Source of the DNA: Clostridium_AD frigoriphilum
Lineage (GTDB): Bacteria; Bacillota; Clostridia; Clostridiales; Clostridiaceae
Assembly: GCF_036541405.1 (NCBI RefSeq)
Contig: NZ_JAZHFS010000005.1
Location: forward strand, 206,513 to 270,512
Length of the DNA stretch: 64,000 nucleotides
Reading direction: 5' to 3'
Below are positions 46,559 through 54,715 of this stretch, piece by piece. Each line of letters opens with the position of its first letter. Within the stretch, counting starts at the first letter, position 1. A model generated the notes under the pieces. That model worked only from the letters and a program-made list of their open reading frames with translations. It was not told where the DNA came from and did no database searches. Position numbers and translations under genes: made by a program.

Positions 46559-47743
46559 ATGTTATCAAAATTTTTAATTTCAAAATTCGTAAAAAATTAT
46601 CAAGATACTACTAATAAAAAAGTAAGAGATGATTACGGTTACCTAGGTGGCTCAGTTGGAATTATACTAAATTTAGTACTTTTCACTACAAAATTAATTA
46701 TAGGAATAATATCAAATAGTATAGCAATTACAGCAGATGCCTTTAATAATTTATCGGATGTCGCTTCATCAGTTATTACAATTCTAGGTTTTAAACTCGC
46801 TAGTAAACCAGCAGATAGAGAACATCCCTTTGGTCACGGAAGGCTCGAATATATTTCTGGCCTTATAGTGTCGTTTATAGTAATTCTAGTAGGTTTTGAA
46901 TTTATTAAAACCTCTTTTGATAGAATAATTCATCCATCCAAAGTAATTTTTAATATTGTACCCTTTATATTAATATTAGCCTCAATAGGTTTTAAACTAT
47001 GGATTAGTGGGTTTAATAAGATTATGGGCAAAGCTATAAACTCCTCAGCACTACAAGCCTCTTCAACTGATGCATTAAGCGATGTAGTAAGTTCAAGCTG
47101 CGTTGCAATATCACTGTTTTTATCTATTTGGATTGATTTTTCAATAGATGGATACATAGGTATCCTGGTATCCCTTATTATAATATATGCCGGATATTCG
47201 CTTATAAAAAAGACAATGAACCCGCTTCTTGGTGAATCTCCTGATATAGAACTAGTAAACGGTATTCGATCAAAATTACTATCCTTTGATCATATTACAG
47301 GTTGCCATGATTTAGTTATCCATAACTATGGTCCCGGCCGATGTATGGGATCTATTCATGCCGAAGTTCCTTGTGATATGTCTATAGTGAAAATCCACGA
47401 AATTATAGACGAAGCTGAAAAAGAAATTTCTGATGAATTTAGTCTATATTTAGTTATTCACATGGATCCTATAAATAAAACGGACAAGGAAGTTAACGCA
47501 TCGCGATTAGAGCTTTTAAATATATTAAAATCCTTTTCTATAATAAAATCAATTCATGACTTTAGAATTGTAGGCGAAGGCGATCATAAAAATTTAATAT
47601 TTGATGTCGTAATTGATTTCGATCCTAAATTTTCAGAAAGTGATGAGCTTAAACTTCAAGATGATATTAATGTAGCTCTTAAAAAATCTTACCCTTATTA
47701 TAATGCTGTTATGACAATTGATAGAGATTATATAGGTGTATAA
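46559..47743 (+). CDS. Cation diffusion facilitator (CDF) metal transporter
   Basis: Membrane antiporter that probably exports Zn, Mn, Co or Fe. 394 residues from the ATG at 46559 (AGAGGTG upstream; a start at 46496 has no ribosome site). The six-helix domain carries ITADAFNNLSDVASS in helix 2 and SSTDALSDVVSSS in helix 5, where two D-x3-D pairs bind the metal, and HPFGHGRLEYISG in the loop. The cytosolic C-terminal domain (about 210-300) has HDLVIHNYGPGRCMGSIHAEV. A further C-terminal extension of about 80 residues repeats that ferredoxin-like fold. Metal specificity cannot be read confidently. Confidence 0.93.
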   Translation: MLSKFLISKFVKNYQDTTNKKVRDDYGYLGGSVGIILNLVLFTTKLIIGIISNSIAITADAFNNLSDVASSVITILGFKLASKPADREHPFGHGRLEYISGLIVSFIVILVGFEFIKTSFDRIIHPSKVIFNIVPFILILASIGFKLWISGFNKIMGKAINSSALQASSTDALSDVVSSSCVAISLFLSIWIDFSIDGYIGILVSLIIIYAGYSLIKKTMNPLLGESPDIELVNGIRSKLLSFDHITGCHDLVIHNYGPGRCMGSIHAEVPCDMSIVKIHEIIDEAEKEISDEFSLYLVIHMDPINKTDKEVNASRLELLNILKSFSIIKSIHDFRIVGEGDHKNLIFDVVIDFDPKFSESDELKLQDDINVALKKSYPYYNAVMTIDRDYIGV

Positions 47744-47978
47744 AATCAAAAGATATATTTTGCTACAAATGCATTTCACGTAATTTATACCTTTTTTGCG
47801 TTTTGAATTATTATTCCTATACAGTTATGACAGATATATATAGCGAATCCTACACACTCTTATATTATATAATTATATTGCTTTTAATTTAAATTATGTT
47901 ATATTCAGTACATAACAAAGTATAATTTAACATCCATCTGTGTTTACCTAACAAATTAAAGGGAGGTTATTTTACAAA

Positions 47979-48254
47979 ATGCCTAATTTAAATAATGTTG
48001 ACCCAATGGGATTAGTCCTATTTACTTTACCACTATTAATATTTGTACTATCTATAGCAATGCAATTTATATTTAAAAAAAGATTAGTTATTTTATTTAC
48101 TACCTTTGTATGCTGTTTAGTTGCTACATTTACTATGTTTAATTCAAGTTTTTTAATTTACTGTTTTATATATACATTGATTTCATTACTTGGAACCCTT
48201 CTAGGAGATGTAATTCTTAAAACCAAAAATAACTTTATTAGAAAAAGAAAATAA
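47979..48254 (+). CDS. Small membrane protein, DUF2651 (YbeF)-like
   Basis: A 91-residue protein with three membrane helices (about 12-30, 34-52 and 56-78) and a basic tail (KTKNNFIRKRK). The pattern LPLLIFVLSIAMQFIFKK, then FNSSFLIYCFIYTLISLLG, resembles the DUF2651/YbeF family of Bacillales, whose role is unknown. GGGAGG lies before the ATG and a strong terminator follows. The 234 bp upstream hold no gene I can support. Confidence 0.65.
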   Translation: MPNLNNVDPMGLVLFTLPLLIFVLSIAMQFIFKKRLVILFTTFVCCLVATFTMFNSSFLIYCFIYTLISLLGTLLGDVILKTKNNFIRKRK

Positions 48255-48276
48255 ACTATAATATGCTGAAATACAA

Positions 48277-48313
48277 ATCAAAGGAACCCAAAATGGGTTC
48301 CTTTGATTTTTTC
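48277..48313 (+). terminator. Terminator of the DUF2651-like gene
   Basis: A perfect 14-bp stem (48277-48290 with 48294-48307), 3-nt loop, then T's. Confidence 0.9.
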
Positions 48314-48321
48314 ATATTATT

Positions 48322-48535
48322 ATCTTCTTTTGCGAATGTAGAATTCTCGTGAGCCTGACAGGACACATAACAATTAATAATTGTTATGTCCCCCAGAGAA
48401 CTGCCCAGAGGTTCAGGCTAGCGAACCCACAGGACAACCAGGGTGAGCGGTAGAGAATTCTACATAAGCAAAAGATTAGAGTTTCTTAATGAAATTTCAC
48501 GTTTCGAGCTCGTATTGCAATGCATGCTGGAGAAT
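48322..48535. repeat. Family A repeat, copy 3 (left arm shortened), with 47-bp nested element
   Basis: The right arm (GAGAATTCTACATAAGCAAA to GGAGAATTTAG) matches the right arm of 6062-6294. Only the inner part of the left arm remains (TTTGCGAATGTAGAATTCTC). The interior GCCTGACAGG and TCAGGCTAGCGAACCC match the copy at 6062 but are split by the nested element at 48365-48411. Confidence 0.8.
48365..48411 (+). repeat. 47-bp mini-palindrome element, copy 2
   Basis: ACATAACAATT-AAT-AATTGTTATGT, followed by CCCCCAGAGAAC and CCCAGAGG. It agrees at 44 of 47 positions with the minus strand of 5571-5617. It interrupts the sequence that reads GCCTGACAGG AAG TCAGGC in the empty copy at 6154-6172. Confidence 0.85.
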
Positions 48536-48552
48536 TTAGATACTTTTGTTAT

Positions 48553-49851
48553 CTATAAACATACTTCGTTACTAATCATTTCTTTGTATGTTTGTCTTTT
48601 GCATATTATTTTGTGATTACCTTCATTAACTAAAACTACTGGAGCCTTAGGTATTTTATTGTAATTACTACTCATTGAATAGCCATAAGCACCAGTTGAT
48701 AATAAAGCCATAAGATCTCCACTATCCACCTTTGGTAGATTAACACCCTCAAGGAGTATATCCCCACTTTCGCAGCACTTACCTGCAATTGTAACTACCT
48801 CCATACATGGTCCACTTATTTTATTTGCAAGCACACATTGATATTGTGCATTATACAAAGCTGGTCTTATATTATCAGTCATTCCACCATCTACTGCCAC
48901 ATACTTTCTAACGTCTGGAATATCCTTTATAGCACCTACAGTATATAGTGTTATCCCTGCATTAGCTACAATTGATCTACCAGGTTCTATAACAAGAATG
49001 GGCTGTTTTATTCCATATTCTTTGCAACAAACTTTAGTCTCCTCAAGTATAACTGAGCAAAATTCTTCTATTTCCTTAGGCTCATCACCCTCATCATAAT
49101 AAACGCCAAATCCTCCACCTAAATCTAATTCTTCTATATCATAATTAAACTTATCTTTTATATGTTTAATTACAGTTGTCATTATATTTACTGCTTCTCT
49201 ATAAGGTTCTACTTCGAAAATTTGAGACCCTATATGACAATGAAGTCCTGCTAGTTTTATACTAGGTAAACTTAAAGCAATCCTTATAACTTCTTCAAGC
49301 TCATTTTTTAATATAGTAAATCCAAACTTTGAGTCAATCTGTCCAGTTTTTATGTAATCATGAGTATGGGCTTCTATACCAGGAGTTACTCTAAGAATAA
49401 CCCGTTGAATAATACCTTTTTCCTTTGCATTTTCATTGATAATTTCCATTTCATGAAGATTATCTACCACAAAGGTTCCAACTCCAAGTTCTATTGCCAT
49501 TTTAATTTCATCAATTGTTTTATTATTACCATGAAAATATATGTTTTCTAGTGGAAATTTAGCCTTATAAGCAGTATATAATTCTCCTCCAGAAACTACA
49601 TCTAAATATAAACCTTCACCTTTTATAATTTCACACATTGCAATAGTTAAAAATGCTTTCCCTGCATAAGCTACCTTATTATGTTCGCTCTTAGCTTTAA
49701 AAGATTTATAGAATCTTCTACAATTATCTCGTATAAGCTGTTCATCCATTATGTAAAGTGGAGTACCATACTCCTTTGCTAGTACCTGTGCACTTACACC
49801 TGCAATACTTAACGTATTATTCTCATTTTTTACGTTGCCGAAAAATCTCAC
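48553..49851 (-). CDS. lysA: Diaminopimelate decarboxylase
   Basis: PLP enzyme for the last step of lysine synthesis, meso-diaminopimelate to lysine. The 432 residues are full length. The PLP lysine is K65 in VAYAGKAF. LHCHIGSQI, DLGGGFGVYY, EPGRSIVANAG and CCESGD are the other active-site blocks of the alanine racemase-like barrel and its dimer partner. It starts at a GTG with AAGGAGG upstream, 29 bp after lysC, so both are under the lysine riboswitch. The downstream side is a family A repeat. Confidence 0.96.
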   Translation of the reverse strand: MRFFGNVKNENNTLSIAGVSAQVLAKEYGTPLYIMDEQLIRDNCRRFYKSFKAKSEHNKVAYAGKAFLTIAMCEIIKGEGLYLDVVSGGELYTAYKAKFPLENIYFHGNNKTIDEIKMAIELGVGTFVVDNLHEMEIINENAKEKGIIQRVILRVTPGIEAHTHDYIKTGQIDSKFGFTILKNELEEVIRIALSLPSIKLAGLHCHIGSQIFEVEPYREAVNIMTTVIKHIKDKFNYDIEELDLGGGFGVYYDEGDEPKEIEEFCSVILEETKVCCKEYGIKQPILVIEPGRSIVANAGITLYTVGAIKDIPDVRKYVAVDGGMTDNIRPALYNAQYQCVLANKISGPCMEVVTIAGKCCESGDILLEGVNLPKVDSGDLMALLSTGAYGYSMSSNYNKIPKAPVVLVNEGNHKIICKRQTYKEMISNEVCL

Positions 49852-49880
49852 ATAAATCCCTCCTTATATCAATATATTAT

Positions 49881-51080
49881 TTATAGATTAAATTCCTTTG
49901 CAACAAGCTTTATAGCCTTTAGTTTGTCACTAGTTTTAATTGCACAAGTAATTCTTATTTCTGATGTAGTAATCATTTTAATCTCGATATCATTTTCACT
50001 AAAAACCTTAAACATTCTAGCAGCTACTCCAGAGGTTGTCTTCATCCCCAGACCCACCATAGAAAATTTAGTTATATCCTCATCAACTATAACTTTATTA
50101 TCAACTGTTAATTTTTCTATGATTTTCAAACTATCTTTTAAGCTTTCTTTAGGAATTGTGAACGACACACTCACCATTCCATCTACAGGTGATGATTGAC
50201 TTATCATATCTATATTAACCCTTTTACTTCCTATAGCTTCAAATATCGTTGACAATATATTTACATCTTTAGGTATATTCTTAAGTGTTACTGCAACATC
50301 ATCATCACTTGTCGCAATACCAGTTACTGGTTTACTTTCCATATTCACGTTTTTTACCTCCTTAATTACAGTTCCTTTAATATCACTATCACTTAATCCT
50401 ACATATATAGGTATACCATATTTTTGAGCAAGTTCGATTGATCTTGAATGCATTATCTGAGCCCCTAAACTTGCAAGTTCAAGCATCTCTTCATATTCTA
50501 TTTCATCTAATTTTTTAGCCTCGCTATAAGCTCTAGGATCTACACTATATATACCGGAAACGTCTGTATATATTTCACATCTTCCATTAAGCTTTACTGC
50601 AAGCGCAACCGCGGTAGTATCAGAACCACCTCTACCAAGAGTGGTAATATCACCTTCTCCATTTATTCCTTGGAAGCCGGCAACTATTACAATTTTACCA
50701 TCCTTTAAACTTTTTTTAATTTTGTTTCCATGTATATCCTCAATTAATGCCTTACCATATTGCCCACTAGTCTTAATTCCAATTTGGTATGCAGTGTAAC
50801 TTATTGCATCATATCCAAGACCCTTAATTGCCATAGCAAGTAATGCACTTGAAATTATTTCTCCCGTTGAGAGTAATGCATCTAATTCCCTTTTATCTGG
50901 CTCTTCTCCTATCCCTTTTGATAAGGATAATAAATCATCTGTAGTATCTCCCATAGCTGATACTACTATTACTAAATCCGTATCTTTATCTTTTCTTTTT
51001 ATTATACTTTGTGCGATCTTTTTAATTTTTTCTGTAGTACCTACAGATGAACCCCCATACTTTTGGACAACTACTGACAT
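49881..51080 (-). CDS. lysC: Aspartate kinase
   Basis: Phosphorylates L-aspartate, the entry to lysine, threonine and methionine synthesis. The 399 residues include the amino acid kinase domain (VVQKYGGSSVGT at 4-15, VVSAMGDTTDDL, TLGRGGSDTTAVALA) and two C-terminal ACT domains (about 260-395), which usually bind the inhibitory amino acid. Its place directly behind a lysine riboswitch marks it as the lysine-responsive isoenzyme. AGGGGTGAT precedes the ATG. It is followed by lysA in one operon. Confidence 0.96.
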   Translation of the reverse strand: MSVVVQKYGGSSVGTTEKIKKIAQSIIKRKDKDTDLVIVVSAMGDTTDDLLSLSKGIGEEPDKRELDALLSTGEIISSALLAMAIKGLGYDAISYTAYQIGIKTSGQYGKALIEDIHGNKIKKSLKDGKIVIVAGFQGINGEGDITTLGRGGSDTTAVALAVKLNGRCEIYTDVSGIYSVDPRAYSEAKKLDEIEYEEMLELASLGAQIMHSRSIELAQKYGIPIYVGLSDSDIKGTVIKEVKNVNMESKPVTGIATSDDDVAVTLKNIPKDVNILSTIFEAIGSKRVNIDMISQSSPVDGMVSVSFTIPKESLKDSLKIIEKLTVDNKVIVDEDITKFSMVGLGMKTTSGVAARMFKVFSENDIEIKMITTSEIRITCAIKTSDKLKAIKLVAKEFNL

Positions 51081-51180
51081 TATTAAATCACCCCTAATAT
51101 AATTTACAACTTTTATGTATTCCTTAATCTGTCGCTAATATTTTATTTTTCTCTTTTGCACTATTAATACATGTCTCCAA

Positions 51181-51420
51181 AAAAAAATAATGCAGCAAAG
51201 GAACACCCTTGCTGCATAAAATTTATATTTTTACACAAACTTCGTGTACCTTGTAGCTCTCCACTAATAAATTAGTGACAACCCTACACATATTATGTGT
51301 AAAACCAGAAAATAATTTTACCAAATATATTTTCTTCGGCCATAACTCCTTTTCTTATTCATCCTCGCTTGCATGCTCCAAATAAGTACTAATAGACACA
51401 GCACCTCTACCCTAGGTAGT
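51181..51420 (-). promoter_or_regulatory. Lysine riboswitch (L box) with terminator
   Basis: Minus strand: conserved ACCTAGGGTAGAGGTGC (51418-51402), GGCCGAAG, GGTTGTCACT and AGTGGAGAGCTA. Then a GCAGCAA/TTGCTGC terminator (51215-51192) is followed by a T-run. Lysine binding should favour termination and shut off lysC-lysA. A TTGACA at 51476-51471 with TATGAT 19 bp on is a possible promoter. Confidence 0.93.
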
Positions 51421-51589
51421 TTATTATTTAATTAGTCTTTAGTTTATCATAGTATGTTTAGAAGTACAAGTGTCAATTATCTGAGTTTTTACTGAATTCT
51501 AAATTAACCTATACTATTTGTATACACCATTTAAACTAAATAACATAACATATATATGACAATGTTATTTAAATTTAGGAGATGATAAA

Positions 51590-53431
51590 ATGTGCGGTAT
51601 TGCAGGATGGATTAATTTGTACGCTAATATTGAAAAAGAAAATAGAATTCTTTTTAAAATGACCGATACATTGAAACAAAGAGGACCTGATGCCGGCGGT
51701 TTTCATTTTTCAAAGCATGCGCTTTTAGGTCATAGGCGCCTTGTGGTTGTTGACCCAGAAGGTGGATCACAACCTATGACGAGAAAAATAGGCAGTAATA
51801 CCTATACTATCGTTTATAATGGTGAGCTATATAATACAGAAGATGTACGAAAAGTACTAAGAGATAATGGATTTAGTTTTACCTCATATTCTGATACTGA
51901 AGTGCTTCTAGTAGCCTTTATTTTCTGGGGAGCCGAATGTGTTAAACATATAAACGGCATTTATGCCTTCGGAGTTTGGAATGAAACACATCAAACATTA
52001 TTTTTAGCAAGAGACCCTCTAGGGGTTAAGCCACTATTTTATACACTCAAAGATAATTCATTAATTTTTGGTTCAGAGATAAAAACACTTTTAGCTCATC
52101 CATTGGTAGAACCGATTCTTGATAAACAAGGCCTTACTGAGCTATTTGGCTTTGGACCTGCAAGACCTCTCGGTAGTGGTATCTTTCAAAATATAAAAGA
52201 ATTACCACCATCGCATAGCTTAATTTATAATAAGGAGGGTATTAAAACAAAAGAATATTGGAAGCTTACTGCTAAAACACATGATGAGAATTTATCTACA
52301 ACTGCAGAGCACATACGTTCATTGCTTGTAGATTCAATAGAAAGGCAACTAGTTGCTGATGTTCCAGTGTGCACATTTTTATCTGGCGGCCTTGACTCAA
52401 GTATAATTTCGGCAGTAGCCTCTACCTACTTCAAGAAAAATAATATGCCTAACTTGAACACCTATTCTATAGATTATGTTGATAATAGAAAGTTTTTTAA
52501 ACCTACAGAATTTCAACCAAATACAGATGCAGACTGGATTTATAAAATGGTAGACTATATCGGCTCTGATCATCACGATATATTAATTGATACACCCGAG
52601 CTAACATCATATCTTAAAGAAGCTGTTATTGCTACAGACTTACCCGGCATGGCTGACGTAGACTCATCATTATATCTCTTTTGCAAAGAGGTAAGAAAAA
52701 ATTCTACAGTTGCTCTTTCAGGTGAATGTGCTGATGAACTCTTTGGTGGTTATCCATGGTTTAGACGTGAAGAAGATATTAATGCAACTACATTCCCATG
52801 GTCAAAATTCGTAAGTGATAGAAAAAGCATACTCTCTCCTGATCTTCAGAGTCTTCCACTAGAAGAGTATGTTCAAGATAAATATGATGAAAGTTTAAGA
52901 CAGGTTCCAGGTGTTCCTGGTGAAAGTCAAAGAGAGCATAGAATGAGAGAATTATTCTATTTAAATATAAAATGGTTCATGATAACCTTGCTTACAAGAA
53001 AAGATAGAATGAGTATGGCGAATGGCTTAGAGGTAAGAGTTCCTTTTGCAGACCAAAGACTTGTAGAATATGCCTATAATATTCCTATGGATATGAAATA
53101 TTATAAAGGACGTGAAAAAGGAGTGCTACGCGAAGCTCTCACGGGCCTTCTTCCAGATGATGTACTTTGGAGGAAAAAGAGTCCTTATCCAAAAACTCAT
53201 AATCCAGCTTATACTATGGCAGTTCAAAAGCTTATGAATAATATACTAAAGGATAAATCATCACCAATACTACAACTAATAGACCAGAAGCATGTTCAAG
53301 AAATAGTTGATTCTGGTGGTAATGCCTATAAAAATCCTTGGTATGGTCAACTTATGACAGGGCCTCAGCTTATAGCATATTTAATTCAAGTAAATACTTG
53401 GCTTAAAGAGTATAACGTTATACTAAAATAA
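51590..53431 (+). CDS. asnB: Asparagine synthase (glutamine-hydrolysing)
   Basis: Makes asparagine from aspartate, ATP and glutamine. The 613 residues are full length. The N-terminal class II glutaminase begins with the catalytic Cys2 (MCGIAGW) and has RGPDAGGF, GHRRLVVVD and YNGELYN. The C-terminal synthase domain has the PP-loop SGGLDSS (265-271) and ALSGECADELFGGYPWF. AGGAGATG precedes the ATG. It is a single gene; the following gap is occupied by a family B palindrome. The length is closer to the larger Bacillus AsnB type than to the 554-residue E. coli enzyme. Confidence 0.96.
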   Translation: MCGIAGWINLYANIEKENRILFKMTDTLKQRGPDAGGFHFSKHALLGHRRLVVVDPEGGSQPMTRKIGSNTYTIVYNGELYNTEDVRKVLRDNGFSFTSYSDTEVLLVAFIFWGAECVKHINGIYAFGVWNETHQTLFLARDPLGVKPLFYTLKDNSLIFGSEIKTLLAHPLVEPILDKQGLTELFGFGPARPLGSGIFQNIKELPPSHSLIYNKEGIKTKEYWKLTAKTHDENLSTTAEHIRSLLVDSIERQLVADVPVCTFLSGGLDSSIISAVASTYFKKNNMPNLNTYSIDYVDNRKFFKPTEFQPNTDADWIYKMVDYIGSDHHDILIDTPELTSYLKEAVIATDLPGMADVDSSLYLFCKEVRKNSTVALSGECADELFGGYPWFRREEDINATTFPWSKFVSDRKSILSPDLQSLPLEEYVQDKYDESLRQVPGVPGESQREHRMRELFYLNIKWFMITLLTRKDRMSMANGLEVRVPFADQRLVEYAYNIPMDMKYYKGREKGVLREALTGLLPDDVLWRKKSPYPKTHNPAYTMAVQKLMNNILKDKSSPILQLIDQKHVQEIVDSGGNAYKNPWYGQLMTGPQLIAYLIQVNTWLKEYNVILK

Positions 53432-53450
53432 AAATATTATTATACGCAAA

Positions 53451-53639
53451 AAAAGTATATGTTACGTATAATGCATTGAAACAAGCTTTAGAACTTCTTA
53501 TTTTACTTCTAATTAAGTTGCGTTAAGAAAAACATATGTTTGAGCGTTATAGCGAGTTTATGTTTTTTAGCAAATTAATTAGAAATAAAATTAGTAGTTC
53601 TTAGCGAGTTGAGTGCATTAATAGTAATATATACTTTTT
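53451..53639. repeat. Long imperfect palindrome, family B copy 2
   Basis: Nearly the same as 10321-10506: AAAAGTATATGTTACGTATA at the left, ATATACTTTTT at the right and the apex TTTGAGCGTTATAGCGAGTTT. It carries no gene and no nested element. It fills the gap between asnB and the convergent DUF3231 gene. Confidence 0.85.
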
Positions 53640-53645
53640 AAAATT

Positions 53646-54629
53646 TTATGTAACTGGCTCCCCGTAAATTGGGACTACTCTCGTCCAGCCTTTCATTTTT
53701 CCATACTTAAGATATTTGTCGTAATACGCGAGCTCGGCATCAAGTATATCAGTCCATAACTTACGCAAGGATTCGTTCCTAATAGTCTCAATTATTGCTC
53801 TAAGATGAGCATCCAATGCAGATAATTGCCAGCTTAAAATAATTCGATACATAAACTTATCCGTAATCATTTCTGGGTCTATTGGAGTCTCTACCGGTAG
53901 TGCCGATCTATTAGGCAACGGTATATTAAGCTTTAGTGCTAATTTTTCAAGCTTGTTGACCTGCTTGTTGTAAATATATACCCCATGTTGAAGTATCACT
54001 TTAAACTCAGTATCATGAGCAAAACCCGAGAATATACCAATTATTTCAATTTGTTCATACCTCATAACAATATGATCCCAAATATGAAACGCTTCTGAAG
54101 TGGAAAGCTGTTCTTTTTCCTGAATAATAGCGGTTTTGTAAGTAGGATACGTCTCCTCCCAGCCTTTCAATTTACCAAACTTATAAAGGGTATCAAAATC
54201 CTGAAAGTGAATTTTTAGATCTTCTATAATAACACTTCTTAAATTGTCATTTGTACTGGTTGAACGAACCGCATGGCTAAGAGACATTAACTGTGCTACA
54301 AGGTCATGGTATATCTTTTTATATATATAATCATCTGTTATGTCATTAATCCGAGTTGCAAATTTGACGTCTACCGGAGGTCTATTTGGCATAATGATAC
54401 GGAATTTTTCACCTAATTTTTCTAAATTATTTATTTGATTTTCAAAATTTTTCTGAAATCCACCTAGGATTACTTCCCAATCTACGTCATGAACAAAATT
54501 CTTAAATAATTGAACTGTTTGAGTGCTGACATATCTTGCTCTTAAAAGACTATATATATTAAATGCCTCCTGGATATCTACAACATCTTCTCTCTTATGA
54601 ACTTTCTTAATTAACGAAATTATATCCAA
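53646..54629 (-). CDS. DUF3231-like protein made of two repeated helical domains
   Basis: A 327-residue soluble protein whose halves (about 16-165 and 178-325) are related. Each begins with an EAFxIxxxLxxRYxxxx helix, passes VNKLEKLxxKLxIPxPNRxP and ends YxKxGKMKGWxxxxPxY. This doubled four-helix arrangement is typical of DUF3231, a ferritin-like Bacillota family of unknown function. The TTG at 54629 has GAGGGG 8 nt upstream; the GTG at 54638 overlaps that site. It lies 77 bp after the CheB-CheR gene on the same strand and may belong to that operon. Confidence 0.7.
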   Translation of the reverse strand: MDIISLIKKVHKREDVVDIQEAFNIYSLLRARYVSTQTVQLFKNFVHDVDWEVILGGFQKNFENQINNLEKLGEKFRIIMPNRPPVDVKFATRINDITDDYIYKKIYHDLVAQLMSLSHAVRSTSTNDNLRSVIIEDLKIHFQDFDTLYKFGKLKGWEETYPTYKTAIIQEKEQLSTSEAFHIWDHIVMRYEQIEIIGIFSGFAHDTEFKVILQHGVYIYNKQVNKLEKLALKLNIPLPNRSALPVETPIDPEMITDKFMYRIILSWQLSALDAHLRAIIETIRNESLRKLWTDILDAELAYYDKYLKYGKMKGWTRVVPIYGEPVT

Positions 54630-54715
54630 TACCTTCACCCCTCAGTTTTAAATATTGTTATTACTATGTGTAAAATAACTTATATATATACCTCGAGGGA
54701 TGAAATTTTTATAAC

